A stretch of 64,000 nucleotides of DNA from Flavobacterium sp. Sd200 (GTDB lineage: Bacteria; Bacteroidota; Bacteroidia; Flavobacteriales; Flavobacteriaceae), in NCBI RefSeq assembly GCF_009826935.1, contig NZ_WUMN01000002.1, positions 62,001 through 126,000 on the forward strand, given 5' to 3'. Below the pieces are notes generated by a model, which searched no databases, was not told where the DNA came from, and worked only from the letters and a program-made list of their open reading frames with translations. A program made the position numbers and the translations under genes. Positions 26,612 to 36,368 of this stretch are shown piece after piece (the first letter of the stretch is position 1; the number at the start of each line of letters is the position of its first letter).

Positions 26612-28356
26612 TGTTTATTTTTCAGTTTATCAATCTCTCTCTGCTGTAATTCTATTTTTTTATTCAAGTCTATTACATATAATGTGAGCTCTTCTATTTT
26701 TTGCAACAAAAGTTTATTCATTTCACCCAGTTCAATTCCGTCATTTTTAACCTCTTTTTCACTTGGTATGTGCATCAAATGCTTTTCTTTATTAATGTAT
26801 GCTTCTACTTCATTTAATGTAGGCAAATTGTAATCTTCGTCAAATACATAATCGGCCCATTCCTGTTTTAATGTTACCCTTACTTCTTCAGTCAATATAC
26901 CTCCCTCTACAAAAAGGCTGTAATAACTAACATCTTCGTTACCTGAACGGGTTGGAATCAGATTGGTTTTAATCCCTACTTTACCATTTGTATAAATGTT
27001 ATCATTTATAGACATCGAAACAGTGTTATCAAGCTTTAACCAGTCAGAATCAAACTCAGCCGGAGCAGGAACAGGATATTCAAAAACATTACCACTACTA
27101 TCTGTACCCAGTAAAAAATCAGGTGTTGTAGCGTTGCTTAAATTTTGAAAGCGTACCGTTCCATTAGTATGAAGATTGGCAGTAGGATTATTTGTATTAA
27201 AACCAACTAATCCATTAGTATACTTGGTATCGTTTATATTCATGGGCACGCCTCCGTCAGGTTTTATCCAATCAGCATCACTCGAAGCTACCCCACCCGT
27301 CACAGGAGTATATTTACCAACATTTCCTAAAGCATCAACACCTAAAATAAAGTTAGCAGCTGTTTTTTCACTTAAACCCTCAAAGCGTACTGTACCATTT
27401 GCATGAAGATTTGCAGTGGGATTAACTGTATTAAAACCTATGAGGCCATTGGTGTATTTAGTATCATTAACAGACATCGGCACATTCCCATCAGGCTTTA
27501 ACCAATCTGCATCAGATGGCGTTGCAACAGGCACAGGATATTCAAATACATTTCCGCTACTATCTGTACCAAGCATAAAACTTGGGTTTACAGAATCTGC
27601 TAAACTTTCAAAACGAACTGTACCATTTGCATGCAAGTTAGCTGTTGGGTTGACAGTGTTAAAGCCTATCAGGCCATTAGTGTATTTGGTATCATTAATA
27701 GACATTGGTACATTCCCATCAGGTTTTAGCCAGTCAGCGTCTGATGTGCCACCACCACTCCCTCCACTATTTAACAAAGAAGCAGGGTATTCGAACACAT
27801 TTCCGCTATTATCTGTACCCAGTATAAAATTAGGAACAGATGCATTAGCAAGATTCTCAAACCTTACAGATCCAACGGTATGTAAAAGTGCGGTAGGTGT
27901 TTCGGTATTGACACCTACATTTCCGTTAGCAGCAATTGTCATTAACCTTGTCGAAGAGTTTCTCCATTGAAATAAAGGCCTGTTTACTATTGCCCTGTAT
28001 GTTCCTGCAGGCCCCCAAACAAATTCGTTAGTATTGGTAAATATAGGCTGTGTAGGAATTGTTGTTGTGAAAAGCATTAGCGGCGATGAACCATTATCTA
28101 AACTCCCAGCAATAGATGATGTAAATACCATAGAAAAAGAATTACTTGTATCGCGATAGGACCAAAAAGTAGGTATAAACTGGTTTTCATTTTGGGTACC
28201 ATTAGAAACCTCAAGCCTGTCATTACCTGCACCTGCAACTGTAAAATTGGAAACACGTTCAGAACTCGATATACCTCCGGAAGATGAACTATGAGGGAAT
28301 GCCACCTGAGCGGAAGCAATAACTGTAAAGAAAAAGAAAGCGACAAACAACTTCAT
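26608..28356 (-). CDS. Repeat-fibre (tail fibre-like) secreted protein with C-terminal coiled coil
   Basis: A 582-aa protein with a signal peptide (MKLFVAFFFFTVIASAQ). About four copies of a ~75-residue repeat occupy roughly residues 145-455. Each combines DADWLKPDGNVPMSINDTKYTNG with NPTANLHANGTVRFE and LGTDSSGNVFEY. This pattern is common in fibre-like surface proteins of Bacteroidota and phages. The C-terminus has a conserved WADYVFDEDYNLPTLNEVEAYI segment, like the region that precedes coiled coils in such proteins. A coiled coil (EMNKLLLQKIEELTLYVIDLN...) follows. It has no sorting domain of its own, but the next gene, coupled by a 4-base overlap, does. Confidence 0.82.
   Translation of the reverse strand: MKLFVAFFFFTVIASAQVAFPHSSSSGGISSSERVSNFTVAGAGNDRLEVSNGTQNENQFIPTFWSYRDTSNSFSMVFTSSIAGSLDNGSSPLMLFTTTIPTQPIFTNTNEFVWGPAGTYRAIVNRPLFQWRNSSTRLMTIAANGNVGVNTETPTALLHTVGSVRFENLANASVPNFILGTDNSGNVFEYPASLLNSGGSGGGTSDADWLKPDGNVPMSINDTKYTNGLIGFNTVNPTANLHANGTVRFESLADSVNPSFMLGTDSSGNVFEYPVPVATPSDADWLKPDGNVPMSVNDTKYTNGLIGFNTVNPTANLHANGTVRFEGLSEKTAANFILGVDALGNVGKYTPVTGGVASSDADWIKPDGGVPMNINDTKYTNGLVGFNTNNPTANLHTNGTVRFQNLSNATTPDFLLGTDSSGNVFEYPVPAPAEFDSDWLKLDNTVSMSINDNIYTNGKVGIKTNLIPTRSGNEDVSYYSLFVEGGILTEEVRVTLKQEWADYVFDEDYNLPTLNEVEAYINKEKHLMHIPSEKEVKNDGIELGEMNKLLLQKIEELTLYVIDLNKKIELQQREIDKLKNKQ
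26990..27920 (-). repeat. Tandem ~230-bp repeats inside the fibre gene
   Basis: The coding sequence carries about four imperfect tandem copies of a unit of roughly 225-240 bases, encoding the DADWLKPDG...VFEY repeat. Between copies the DNA is similar but not identical, so recombination could change copy number. Confidence 0.7.
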
Positions 28357-28432
28357 AAATCGATTTTTTAAACCCTAAATTTAGCTAAACAAATTAAAAA
28401 ATAAAGATATTTGCACTATTTCTACACAAAAC

Positions 28433-29281
28433 ATGAAATACTATGTAATTATTCCGGCGCATAATGAAGAAGCCTTTATGGGCATAACACTTCAATCGTT
28501 GGCAGAGCAAACCGTGCTACCCACAAAAGCCGTTGTAGTAAATGACAACAGTACCGATGCTACGGCTTCAATTGTTCAGGAATACATAAATAAACATCCA
28601 TGGATAACACTGGTAAATAAACAGTCTGACGAGGTGCACATGCCCGGCAGCAAAGTAATACAGGCTTTTAATGCCGGTTATGCTACTATCGATGATAATT
28701 ATGATATTATTGTAAAATTGGATGCTGACCTGATATTGCCCCCTGATTATTTTGAGAGCATTTTAAATGAATTCATAAAAGATGACACGGTGGGTATGGC
28801 AGGTGGTTTTGCCTATATAGAAAAAAACGGACAATGGGTAATAGAAAGCCTTACCGATAAAGACCACATTCGTGGGGCATTTAAAGCCTACCGTAAAGAA
28901 CTTTTTATGCAAATGGGCGGATTGCGCACTGCCATGGGCTGGGACACAGCCGATGAGCTTCTTGCTAAATTTTATGGCTGGAAAGTAGTAACAGTAGAAC
29001 GTTTAATTGTTAAACACCTTAAGCCCACTGGGGCTAACTACAATAAAGCTGCACGCTACAAACAGGGCGAAGCTTTTTATACTTTAGGTTACGGACTTAT
29101 AATCACCACAATAGCGGGTGCAAAACTTGCCATGCGCAAAAAAAAGCCACTGCTTTTTATAGATTATATTATGGGCTTTCTTAAAGCAAAAAATGAAGGA
29201 AAGGCACTTTTAGTAACTAATGAACAGGCAAAATTTGTGCGCAGCTACCGCTGGAAGAAGATGAAAGAAAAGTTGTTTTAA
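28433..29281 (+). CDS. Family 2 glycosyltransferase
   Basis: A 282-aa GT-A fold glycosyltransferase. It starts YYVIIPAHNEEAFMGITLQS, has the nucleotide-binding VVVNDNSTDAT segment, and carries a D-x-D (KLDADLILPPDYFE) that binds metal and sugar nucleotide. After the catalytic core there is one hydrophobic stretch (LGYGLIITTIAGAKLA), suggesting membrane association. The sugar donor is not identifiable. It diverges from the fibre gene. Confidence 0.9.
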   Translation: MKYYVIIPAHNEEAFMGITLQSLAEQTVLPTKAVVVNDNSTDATASIVQEYINKHPWITLVNKQSDEVHMPGSKVIQAFNAGYATIDDNYDIIVKLDADLILPPDYFESILNEFIKDDTVGMAGGFAYIEKNGQWVIESLTDKDHIRGAFKAYRKELFMQMGGLRTAMGWDTADELLAKFYGWKVVTVERLIVKHLKPTGANYNKAARYKQGEAFYTLGYGLIITTIAGAKLAMRKKKPLLFIDYIMGFLKAKNEGKALLVTNEQAKFVRSYRWKKMKEKLF

Positions 29282-29365
29282 TACGATAAGTATTAAAAAA
29301 CTATTAAGTATTGCCATTAACCCGATACAAATCGGTACATTAGCCATTATTTTCGCTTTATATAA

Positions 29366-30106
29366 ATGATCAAAATTTTACACCAGATAGGCCGCTACTT
29401 CCTTATGCTTAAGGAGGTTTTTAACAAACCCACCAAATGGGTAGTAATGAGGCCACTGATATTTAAAGAAATAGACGACCTTATAGTAGGGTCTATGGGC
29501 ATTGTAGCCTTTATATCGTTCTTTATTGGCGGTGTTGTAGCTATACAAACCGCACTTAACCTTACCAACCCGCTTATACCAAAATCACTTATAGCATTTG
29601 CCACAAGGCAGTCAGTAATATTAGAGTTCTCTCCTACTTTTCTTTCAATTATTATGGCCGGAAGAGCAGGTTCTTATATTACATCAAGCATTGGTACTAT
29701 GCGCGTTACAGAACAAATAGACGCCCTAGAGGTTATGGGTGTTAACTCATTAAACTATCTGATCTTCCCTAAGATCATTGCTTTTTTATTGTATCCTTTT
29801 GTAATATCTGTATCAATATTTTTAGGTATTCTGGGGGGATGGCTTGCCGGTGTATATGGTGGGTTTATATCTAATGACGAATTTATAGGCGGCATACAAC
29901 GAGAGTTTATACCCTTTCATATTATATATGCCTTTATAAAAACATTCATATTTGGGTTTATACTTGCCACTATACCTTCATTTCATGGCTTTTACATGAA
30001 AGGTGGAGCTTTAGAAGTGGGTAAAGCAAGCACAACATCGTTTGTGTGGAGTTGTGTGGTTATTATTTTGATAGACTATATTTTAACCCAAATACTTTTA
30101 AGCTAA
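29366..30106 (+). CDS. MlaE-family ABC transporter permease
   Basis: A 246-aa permease of the MlaE/YrbE type with about five membrane segments. The hallmarks are VIASFIG-type helices around GVVAIQTALNL, and ILEFSPTFLSIIMAGRAGSYITSSIGTMRVTEQIDALEVMGVNSLNYL, the family signature. MlaE proteins work with an ATPase (MlaF) and an MCE-domain protein (MlaD) to move phospholipids between membranes. The stop shares one base with the next start (TAATG). No MCE gene follows. Confidence 0.93.
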   Translation: MIKILHQIGRYFLMLKEVFNKPTKWVVMRPLIFKEIDDLIVGSMGIVAFISFFIGGVVAIQTALNLTNPLIPKSLIAFATRQSVILEFSPTFLSIIMAGRAGSYITSSIGTMRVTEQIDALEVMGVNSLNYLIFPKIIAFLLYPFVISVSIFLGILGGWLAGVYGGFISNDEFIGGIQREFIPFHIIYAFIKTFIFGFILATIPSFHGFYMKGGALEVGKASTTSFVWSCVVIILIDYILTQILLS

Positions 30107-30903
30107 TGATAGAGATAAAAGACATAAGAAAGTCGTTTGGTGATGTTGAAGTGCTTAAAGGGATATCGACAACATTTGAAGCAGGAAAAACCAACCTTAT
30201 TATTGGCCGAAGCGGATCGGGTAAAACCGTAATGCTTAAGACACTCTTGGGTATACACACCCCCGATTCGGGAACAATAGCCTTTAATGGCAGGATATAC
30301 ACAGAACTTGATCCCGATGAAAAAAGGGCATTACGCACAGAGATAGGCATGGTATTTCAGGGCAGTGCATTATTCGACTCTATGAACGTCGAGGACAACG
30401 TTGCTTTTCCACTTAAAATGTTTACCAACAAGCGCACAAAAGACATTAAAGACCGTGTTAATGAAGTGTTGGAAAGGGTAAACCTTAAAGATGCTAATCG
30501 AAAATTTCCTAATGAAATATCGGGTGGTATGCAAAAGCGTGTAGCCATTGCCCGCGCGATTGTAAACAACCCAAAATATCTTTTTTGCGACGAACCTAAC
30601 TCCGGACTCGACCCGGAGACCAGTATAGTTATAGACGAACTGGTACAGGAGATCACTAAAGAATATAACATTACCACCGTTATCAATACACACGATATGA
30701 ACTCGGTACTACAAATAGGTGAAAAGATCGTATTCCTTAAAAACGGGATTAAAGAATGGGAAGGTAATAAAGACGAGATACAGGTTACAAGAAATAAATC
30801 GGTAGTGGAATTTGTATATTCATCAGATCTATTCAAAAAAGTACGTGAAAGCCTTTTGGCCGATGCCGATGAAACAATCAACGGACATACCAATAAAAAA
30901 TAG
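30106..30903 (+). CDS. MlaF-family ABC transporter ATPase
   Basis: The ATPase partner of the preceding permease, 265 aa. Walker A is GRSGSGKT at 34-41, the signature is ISGGMQKR, Walker B runs through YLFCDEP, and the H-loop is in NTHDM. The frame is open 20 codons further upstream to 30046, but that region overlaps the permease gene. ATG 30106 (MIEIKDIRKSFGDVEVLKG) is the natural start and shares one base with the preceding stop. A strong terminator lies just downstream, closing a two-gene operon. Confidence 0.95.
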   Translation: MIEIKDIRKSFGDVEVLKGISTTFEAGKTNLIIGRSGSGKTVMLKTLLGIHTPDSGTIAFNGRIYTELDPDEKRALRTEIGMVFQGSALFDSMNVEDNVAFPLKMFTNKRTKDIKDRVNEVLERVNLKDANRKFPNEISGGMQKRVAIARAIVNNPKYLFCDEPNSGLDPETSIVIDELVQEITKEYNITTVINTHDMNSVLQIGEKIVFLKNGIKEWEGNKDEIQVTRNKSVVEFVYSSDLFKKVRESLLADADETINGHTNKK

Positions 30904-30920
30904 TTTCTTTTATACTTAAA

Positions 30921-30964
30921 AACAAGAAGACCCGGTTTTTTAAAACCGGGTCTTCTTGTTTTAT
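30921..30964 (+). terminator. Terminator after MlaE/MlaF operon
   Basis: A perfect 19-bp stem pairs 30921-30939 with 30942-30960 around a 2-base loop and is followed by T residues. The core is GAAGACCCGG/CCGGGTCTTC. Confidence 0.9.
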
Positions 30965-31087
30965 ATCATCCCTAAGAGCACAAACCTGGAAAGAGTATCA
31001 ATACAATGAACTACACTAAAAACCTCTTAAAAGGATTAAAAATAGCATCTACATATCAATCAACACATACAATCTTAGTCTAAACAA

Positions 31088-31115
31088 AAGAGCCCGGCAA
31101 AAATTCCGGGCTCTT
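31088..31115 (-). terminator. Second of two tandem terminators (minus strand)
   Basis: A 10-bp stem (AAGAGCCCGG with CCGGGCTCTT) sits on the minus strand after the adhesin gene and just beyond a first terminator. On the minus strand a short T-rich stretch follows (TTTGTTTAG). Confidence 0.7.
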
Positions 31116-31124
31116 AAATATTAT

Positions 31125-31158
31125 AAAAAGTAAAGCTTAGGTTTCCCTAAGCTTTACT
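31125..31158 (-). terminator. First terminator after the adhesin gene
   Basis: A perfect 13-bp stem pairs 31129-31141 with 31146-31158 around a 4-base loop. On the minus strand a TTTT follows. It starts 7 bases past the adhesin stop codon. Confidence 0.8.
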
Positions 31159-31165
31159 GGCATTC

Positions 31166-34100
31166 CTAATTATTTCTTTGAACGTAAACCCATCCGGTAA
31201 TTTGCTTATCTGCCATTTTTAAAACGTAGAAGTAAGTACCTGTAGGAAGGTCGCCTTTATCAGACTGTCCAAACCATTCTTTAGTATAATTGCTTTTCTC
31301 ATAAACCTGTAAACCATAGCGGTTAAATATCTGAAGGTTCTCGACATTTAGATAAGTAAGATCGAAAACATCGTTCTTATCATCTGCATTATCCGGAGAT
31401 ATACCTCTTGGTATCATACAGGTTGTCCTTTCAACATCAATATTTCCATCTTTAACACAACCTGTAACATTAGTTACTGTTGCTGTATAAGTTGCGTTCT
31501 CAGTAAGACCTGTAATATCAACCTGAGACTCATTACCTGTCTCAGATAATCCAGGGCCAGACCATTTAATTTCGCGGGTAGCACCTATCTCATCAATATT
31601 AGCAACCTGAAGTATCAAACGGTTATTGATACAGTCTGCCTGTAATACTACTGTAAACGGATCCCTGTCTATTGTCAGGCTTGTGCTTTGAGGAGCTGAC
31701 TGACAGCTACCATTAGTATCTGTAATAACAACAGCATAAACTACATCTTCAGTAGTAGTAACGTTTGTTAGAACACCACCTGTAAGGGTAGTATCTACCA
31801 CACCATCTACAGACCATGTGTAATTTATATTAGAATCGCTAAGATCAAAATTCACTGGGGTAACCCTGATTGTTGTTGGTTGTCCAGGACATACGATAGG
31901 ATTATCAGCCGCAACAGTAAACTGAGGAATTGCCGTAACTGTTACCCCTACGTTTGCAGAAGGATCAGAAATACATCCATTAACTGTAACTGTAACTGTA
32001 TAGTCAGCAGTGTCAGCAAGTGCAGAAGTAGCAATAGTATAAGTATCAGATGCCGCACCTGTTATTGCGACAGTATTTTTATACCATTGGTATGTTGCAC
32101 CAGCAACAACAGCGGTAGAAAGACTAATTGCACTGCCTTCACAAACCACAGCATTAGTTACAGTAGCAACAGGTTGTGCAGGAGTAGCGTTAAGCGTTAT
32201 AGTTACATCGGCATCATCAGTAGCACCACAAGTGCTTGTTACCGTATATTTAAATACAAATGTACCTGCAAGGTTTGCTGTTGCAAAAGTCCCGTTAGCG
32301 GCATCAAACTCGGTTGTTAACGGAGCAGTAGCACTAACCAGTGTCCAAACAGCAGAAGCAGTATTTGGTGTAGCAGCCGTATCGAAAGCAGCTCCTAAAT
32401 AATTAGTAAGTATCAATGTAGCACTTGAAGCCGTAGTACATATTGTATCATTACCATCTATACCGGCAGCCGGAAGTGGTGTTACAGTAACAGTGGTTGT
32501 TCCAGCTACAGAAGGACATCCGTTTACAGTTACAACAAGAGAATAAGCTCCATTGTGTGTTGCAGGATCTGCATTACTAATTACAAGCTGAGGAACAGCA
32601 GTAGTTACTGTTGCAGCATTAGGCAATGTCCATGTATATGTTGCCCCTGTAACCGCTGGAGTATCTATCTGTACAGTTCCATTAGCACAAACAATCAGTA
32701 GTGCCGGAGTAATAACAGGAGTCGCCGGAGTTGGGTTAAGATTAATAGTAACTATAGTATCATCAGATGTACCACATGCAGAAACTTCATACCTAAACTG
32801 GAACTGTCCAAACAGTCCGGCAGTATCAAATGCACCTGTTGCAGGATCAAACTGAGCACCTGCAGATACTGCACTAATGTCTGTCCATGTACCGTTTGCA
32901 TCAAAAGAAGCACCAAGATATGCAGCAGACTCCAACATTTCTATTGTACCTGTTGCAGTATTACAAATATTAGCCGTTTGTCCGTTACCTGCATTAGGCA
33001 TAGCCGTTACTGTAACCGTTACCGGAACAGAAGCCGACCTACACGCGCCGTCTGCACTAACCGCAACAACACTATAAGAACCTGTATTAGCTATAATTGC
33101 AGAAGTAAAGGTTACAGTATCGCCACTAACAGTTACGTTAGCCTCAGTATTAGGCAATGTCCATTCGTATGTCACACCCGGTGTAGTACTTACAGCTGTT
33201 AAGCTAAAAGTACTGCCTTCACACTGTATTGGCAGTGTAGTAACCGTTGGTAAAGCAGGAGTTTCAGTTATATTTATTGTTATTGTAGCATCATCAAAGC
33301 CACATGCGCTTGTTATTGTATATGTAAAATCAAAAGCACCGGCAGCAGTAAGACCGCTAACAACACCAGTATTAATATCTACAGTAGCACCAGTTGGCAG
33401 CGCAGTAACAGCAGCAAATGTACCTCCTGTCTGAGCATCTGTAGAAAGATAATCAGTAAGTGTAAATGTAGTAACCGCATCGCTACATACTGTTGGAACA
33501 CTAAAATCGGCACCGGCATTTACAGGTGTATCTATAAGTGTGTAAGTAAGCGTTTGGTTAAGACATGATGTAGGATTTAGAGGGAAAGTAACATCTACCT
33601 CATAAATTCCGTCATGCGTTGCAGGATCATAAGGATTGAACGACAGTGTAGAAGTAGTACCTAAAGACACAGTACTTCCCTGTAAGTGCCAATTGTAAGT
33701 AAGGAACGGATAAGGAGTAGCCTCCAATGCTACCGGAAGACCAGGACAAACACCGTTTTGTGTAATAGCCAAACTTCCACCAGGAGTTACAGAAGCTATC
33801 TCAGTACCTGTACTACAATCATCCCTTACCTGGAAAGTATAAGCTACACCATCCTGTAAACCTGTAAATATATTAGACGTTTGTTCAGGAACAGTTATTG
33901 GCGCTGTTATACTATATCTTAATGGATTTAAGTTAGTAACACCCTGCGCTATTACCACCACTTCATTTCCGCCTGAAGAACATGGAGCAGTAATTACATT
34001 TGTAATTTCAGGAGCTCCTGTATAGCTAAATGTTGAAACTGTGTTTATACAACGCTCTACCGCAGTACCATTTCCGTAAACGTTAAAAGATTGTATTACT

Positions 34101-36217
34101 CTTATATTTGGGCTGTTTACCCCTGTAATAGAAGCACTTGTACCCGCAACATCCCAAGTAGCAAGGTTGGTGGTAATACCGTCAACACCGCCTGAAAATG
34201 CAGCATCATTAAAATTAATAGCATTGGTAGAGTTAAGAGCAGTTCCCGGAACATATACCGCTCCGGTTTGAGGGTGACCCCAAACACCTGGACTAACTTC
34301 TTTTTGAAGGAAATAAATAGCGCGTGTTTCGTTATTACCTCCCTGATCGTTTATAGTTACGGTAAAACTGTTACAAGCTCCTTCTCTGTTTATAACAGCA
34401 GTACGCTCATCAAAATGATACCCTACAATAGTTGTACGATATTCCTGAGTACCACAAACATCCCTTACGTTGAATACATAATCACCTTCAGGAAGCGAGT
34501 TAATATACAATACATCAGGGTTAAGACCGTTTGGCCCAACATTGGCATCTATATTAACCGGAAGTACCGGATTTGCTGCTCTAAATGCAGGAGGACCATC
34601 AACAATTTCACCACCAAGAATGTTAAGCGAAAGCAATTCATCAAATATCATGATAGAACCATCTCCTTCTCCACAACCCGGACGCTGATTATCGGTTAAA
34701 TCTGCACCACCCATGTTAGGCTCTACAACAACCGTTTTAACATAAGTGTTTCCACACTCGTCTGTCATCGTAAATTCATAAGTACCCAATGGAAGTACAC
34801 TTGTAAACATATGAGGCGCCAACGGGTTAATATCACCGGTCCTGTTAAGCTGATTAGCAGGTAGCCCCGGAACAGCACTGGTAATCATAATAGCTGTAGG
34901 TATTGTTTGGTTCCAGTTGGTATTACCCGGAGCCGGGTTAACAACTGTTCCTGTAACAGCACCAGGACCACCACAAGGAGTTACCTGTGTAAAATCTGCA
35001 TCATAAGGAAGTATTCTCTCTATAACAACAGTTAATGTTATAGTACCATGATCCGGACACTCTGTATTAGTCACTTCCATCACATATGTACCGTTAGGCA
35101 CGGTTATATCTCCACCTGGCTCATAATATGGAATTGTATTACCAAAAGAGAATGATGGGCTGTCAAAATTAGGATACATAGGGTTTGCTACAGCAGGATC
35201 AAATCCGGCAGGAAACGAAATAAAATTCACATGGAAAGGACCATTAGCTGTAACATTATTTAAAGTCACATCAATCAACGCCAAACAATGCCCAAAATTA
35301 GGCACTGCCTCGCCTTCAAATTCTTCATTCACCACAGTATTGCGTGTACCTATAACATTACCACACCTGTCGGTAGCAACTAACTCATAAGAATATTGTT
35401 GTCCTTCAAAGTATGGTAACGCAGGTGTTACGAATGGCAAACCTGCCACTAATCCACCAGCTATAGTCTGAACGATAGGCGGAGACAACACTACACCACT
35501 TGGATTGGTTACAGTATATGTAAACGTTAACGGATAGTTTAGTGATGTAAACGCCGGGATAGTATGCATACGGAATATATGGTTACAATCAGGCAGTGGC
35601 ACCGGAGGATTTACAGGCACACCAGCCAGGATATTTATATTCGTTACAGCATTAGATATAATTACTGTTACATCTGTTTCACGACCACAAAAATCGGTCA
35701 TCCTTACATTGTAAGTACCGGCATCAAGACCCGTAAATGTCGGGCTTGCCTGTTGTGGCCTTGTAACAGGGCTTGTAATTTCATAAACAAGACCTACAGG
35801 AGAACCTACAAGTATATTCATTGTTATAGCACCTGTACCCGGGCAGGAAGCCGGAGTAGCAATAGCACTATAGGACGGCTGCGGTGTTAACGCAGTTTCG
35901 TTAATAGTTGCCGTAGTTGTAGCAGTGGTCGTTACACCTGCAACAGTTTGTGTTGCAACAATGGTATAAGTACCTGCAACAAGGTTAGACATACTGGCTG
36001 CCGTAACGTTTGTGGTAACACCATCAGGCCCGGTAACAGCATAAGACACCGTACCACCCGGAGTGGCCCCTCCAAGAACAAAAGCAAGTGCTCCTGTACC
36101 GGGACAGCCTTCGTTGGTTACGGTAGCCGTAACCGATAATTGCGCCGACGCTCCCAGCGTGACCAGGAAGAGCAGTAAAGCGGCAAACAATGATTTAGTT
36201 TGTAAAGGTTGTTTCAT
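31166..36217 (-). CDS. Large multi-domain surface adhesin-like protein with type B sorting domain
   Basis: A 1683-aa secreted protein. The signal peptide ends near residue 26 (...LGASAQ). The body is a series of Thr/Ala/Asn-rich beta-sandwich domains (Ig/PKD-like), with repeated openings such as NPTPATPVITP and recurrent Cys that may pair. The last ~80 residues form a gliding motility-associated type B domain: MIPRGISPDNADDKNDVFDL, LQIFNRYGLQVYE and GDLPTGTYFYVL. It is likely exported by the type IX system and anchored at the cell surface. The composition is typical of SprB-like or filamentous adhesins, but no binding domain can be named. Two tandem terminators follow. Confidence 0.9.
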   Translation of the reverse strand: MKQPLQTKSLFAALLLFLVTLGASAQLSVTATVTNEGCPGTGALAFVLGGATPGGTVSYAVTGPDGVTTNVTAASMSNLVAGTYTIVATQTVAGVTTTATTTATINETALTPQPSYSAIATPASCPGTGAITMNILVGSPVGLVYEITSPVTRPQQASPTFTGLDAGTYNVRMTDFCGRETDVTVIISNAVTNINILAGVPVNPPVPLPDCNHIFRMHTIPAFTSLNYPLTFTYTVTNPSGVVLSPPIVQTIAGGLVAGLPFVTPALPYFEGQQYSYELVATDRCGNVIGTRNTVVNEEFEGEAVPNFGHCLALIDVTLNNVTANGPFHVNFISFPAGFDPAVANPMYPNFDSPSFSFGNTIPYYEPGGDITVPNGTYVMEVTNTECPDHGTITLTVVIERILPYDADFTQVTPCGGPGAVTGTVVNPAPGNTNWNQTIPTAIMITSAVPGLPANQLNRTGDINPLAPHMFTSVLPLGTYEFTMTDECGNTYVKTVVVEPNMGGADLTDNQRPGCGEGDGSIMIFDELLSLNILGGEIVDGPPAFRAANPVLPVNIDANVGPNGLNPDVLYINSLPEGDYVFNVRDVCGTQEYRTTIVGYHFDERTAVINREGACNSFTVTINDQGGNNETRAIYFLQKEVSPGVWGHPQTGAVYVPGTALNSTNAINFNDAAFSGGVDGITTNLATWDVAGTSASITGVNSPNIRVIQSFNVYGNGTAVERCINTVSTFSYTGAPEITNVITAPCSSGGNEVVVIAQGVTNLNPLRYSITAPITVPEQTSNIFTGLQDGVAYTFQVRDDCSTGTEIASVTPGGSLAITQNGVCPGLPVALEATPYPFLTYNWHLQGSTVSLGTTSTLSFNPYDPATHDGIYEVDVTFPLNPTSCLNQTLTYTLIDTPVNAGADFSVPTVCSDAVTTFTLTDYLSTDAQTGGTFAAVTALPTGATVDINTGVVSGLTAAGAFDFTYTITSACGFDDATITINITETPALPTVTTLPIQCEGSTFSLTAVSTTPGVTYEWTLPNTEANVTVSGDTVTFTSAIIANTGSYSVVAVSADGACRSASVPVTVTVTAMPNAGNGQTANICNTATGTIEMLESAAYLGASFDANGTWTDISAVSAGAQFDPATGAFDTAGLFGQFQFRYEVSACGTSDDTIVTINLNPTPATPVITPALLIVCANGTVQIDTPAVTGATYTWTLPNAATVTTAVPQLVISNADPATHNGAYSLVVTVNGCPSVAGTTTVTVTPLPAAGIDGNDTICTTASSATLILTNYLGAAFDTAATPNTASAVWTLVSATAPLTTEFDAANGTFATANLAGTFVFKYTVTSTCGATDDADVTITLNATPAQPVATVTNAVVCEGSAISLSTAVVAGATYQWYKNTVAITGAASDTYTIATSALADTADYTVTVTVNGCISDPSANVGVTVTAIPQFTVAADNPIVCPGQPTTIRVTPVNFDLSDSNINYTWSVDGVVDTTLTGGVLTNVTTTEDVVYAVVITDTNGSCQSAPQSTSLTIDRDPFTVVLQADCINNRLILQVANIDEIGATREIKWSGPGLSETGNESQVDITGLTENATYTATVTNVTGCVKDGNIDVERTTCMIPRGISPDNADDKNDVFDLTYLNVENLQIFNRYGLQVYEKSNYTKEWFGQSDKGDLPTGTYFYVLKMADKQITGWVYVQRNN

Positions 36218-36368
36218 AATTAGCTAATTTTCCAATAAATATAATAAGTTTACACTTACACAGTTTAGTTAACGTTTAATTTAACATAACAGGACAAAGC
36301 AACAATGCCCTACCCGGTTGCTAAATTATTTTATTTTTTTTAAATAATTGTTAATATTACAACTATTA

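Noticed and set aside
26990..27920. CRISPR-like direct repeats
   Set aside because: The repeats are long (~230 bases), imperfect, in frame and encode protein; there are no short identical repeats with unique spacers.
27416..27970. A 184-aa plus-strand frame with internal repeats over the fibre gene
   Set aside because: The repeats are the reverse complement of the real fibre repeats; the minus-strand frame has the signal peptide and family motifs.
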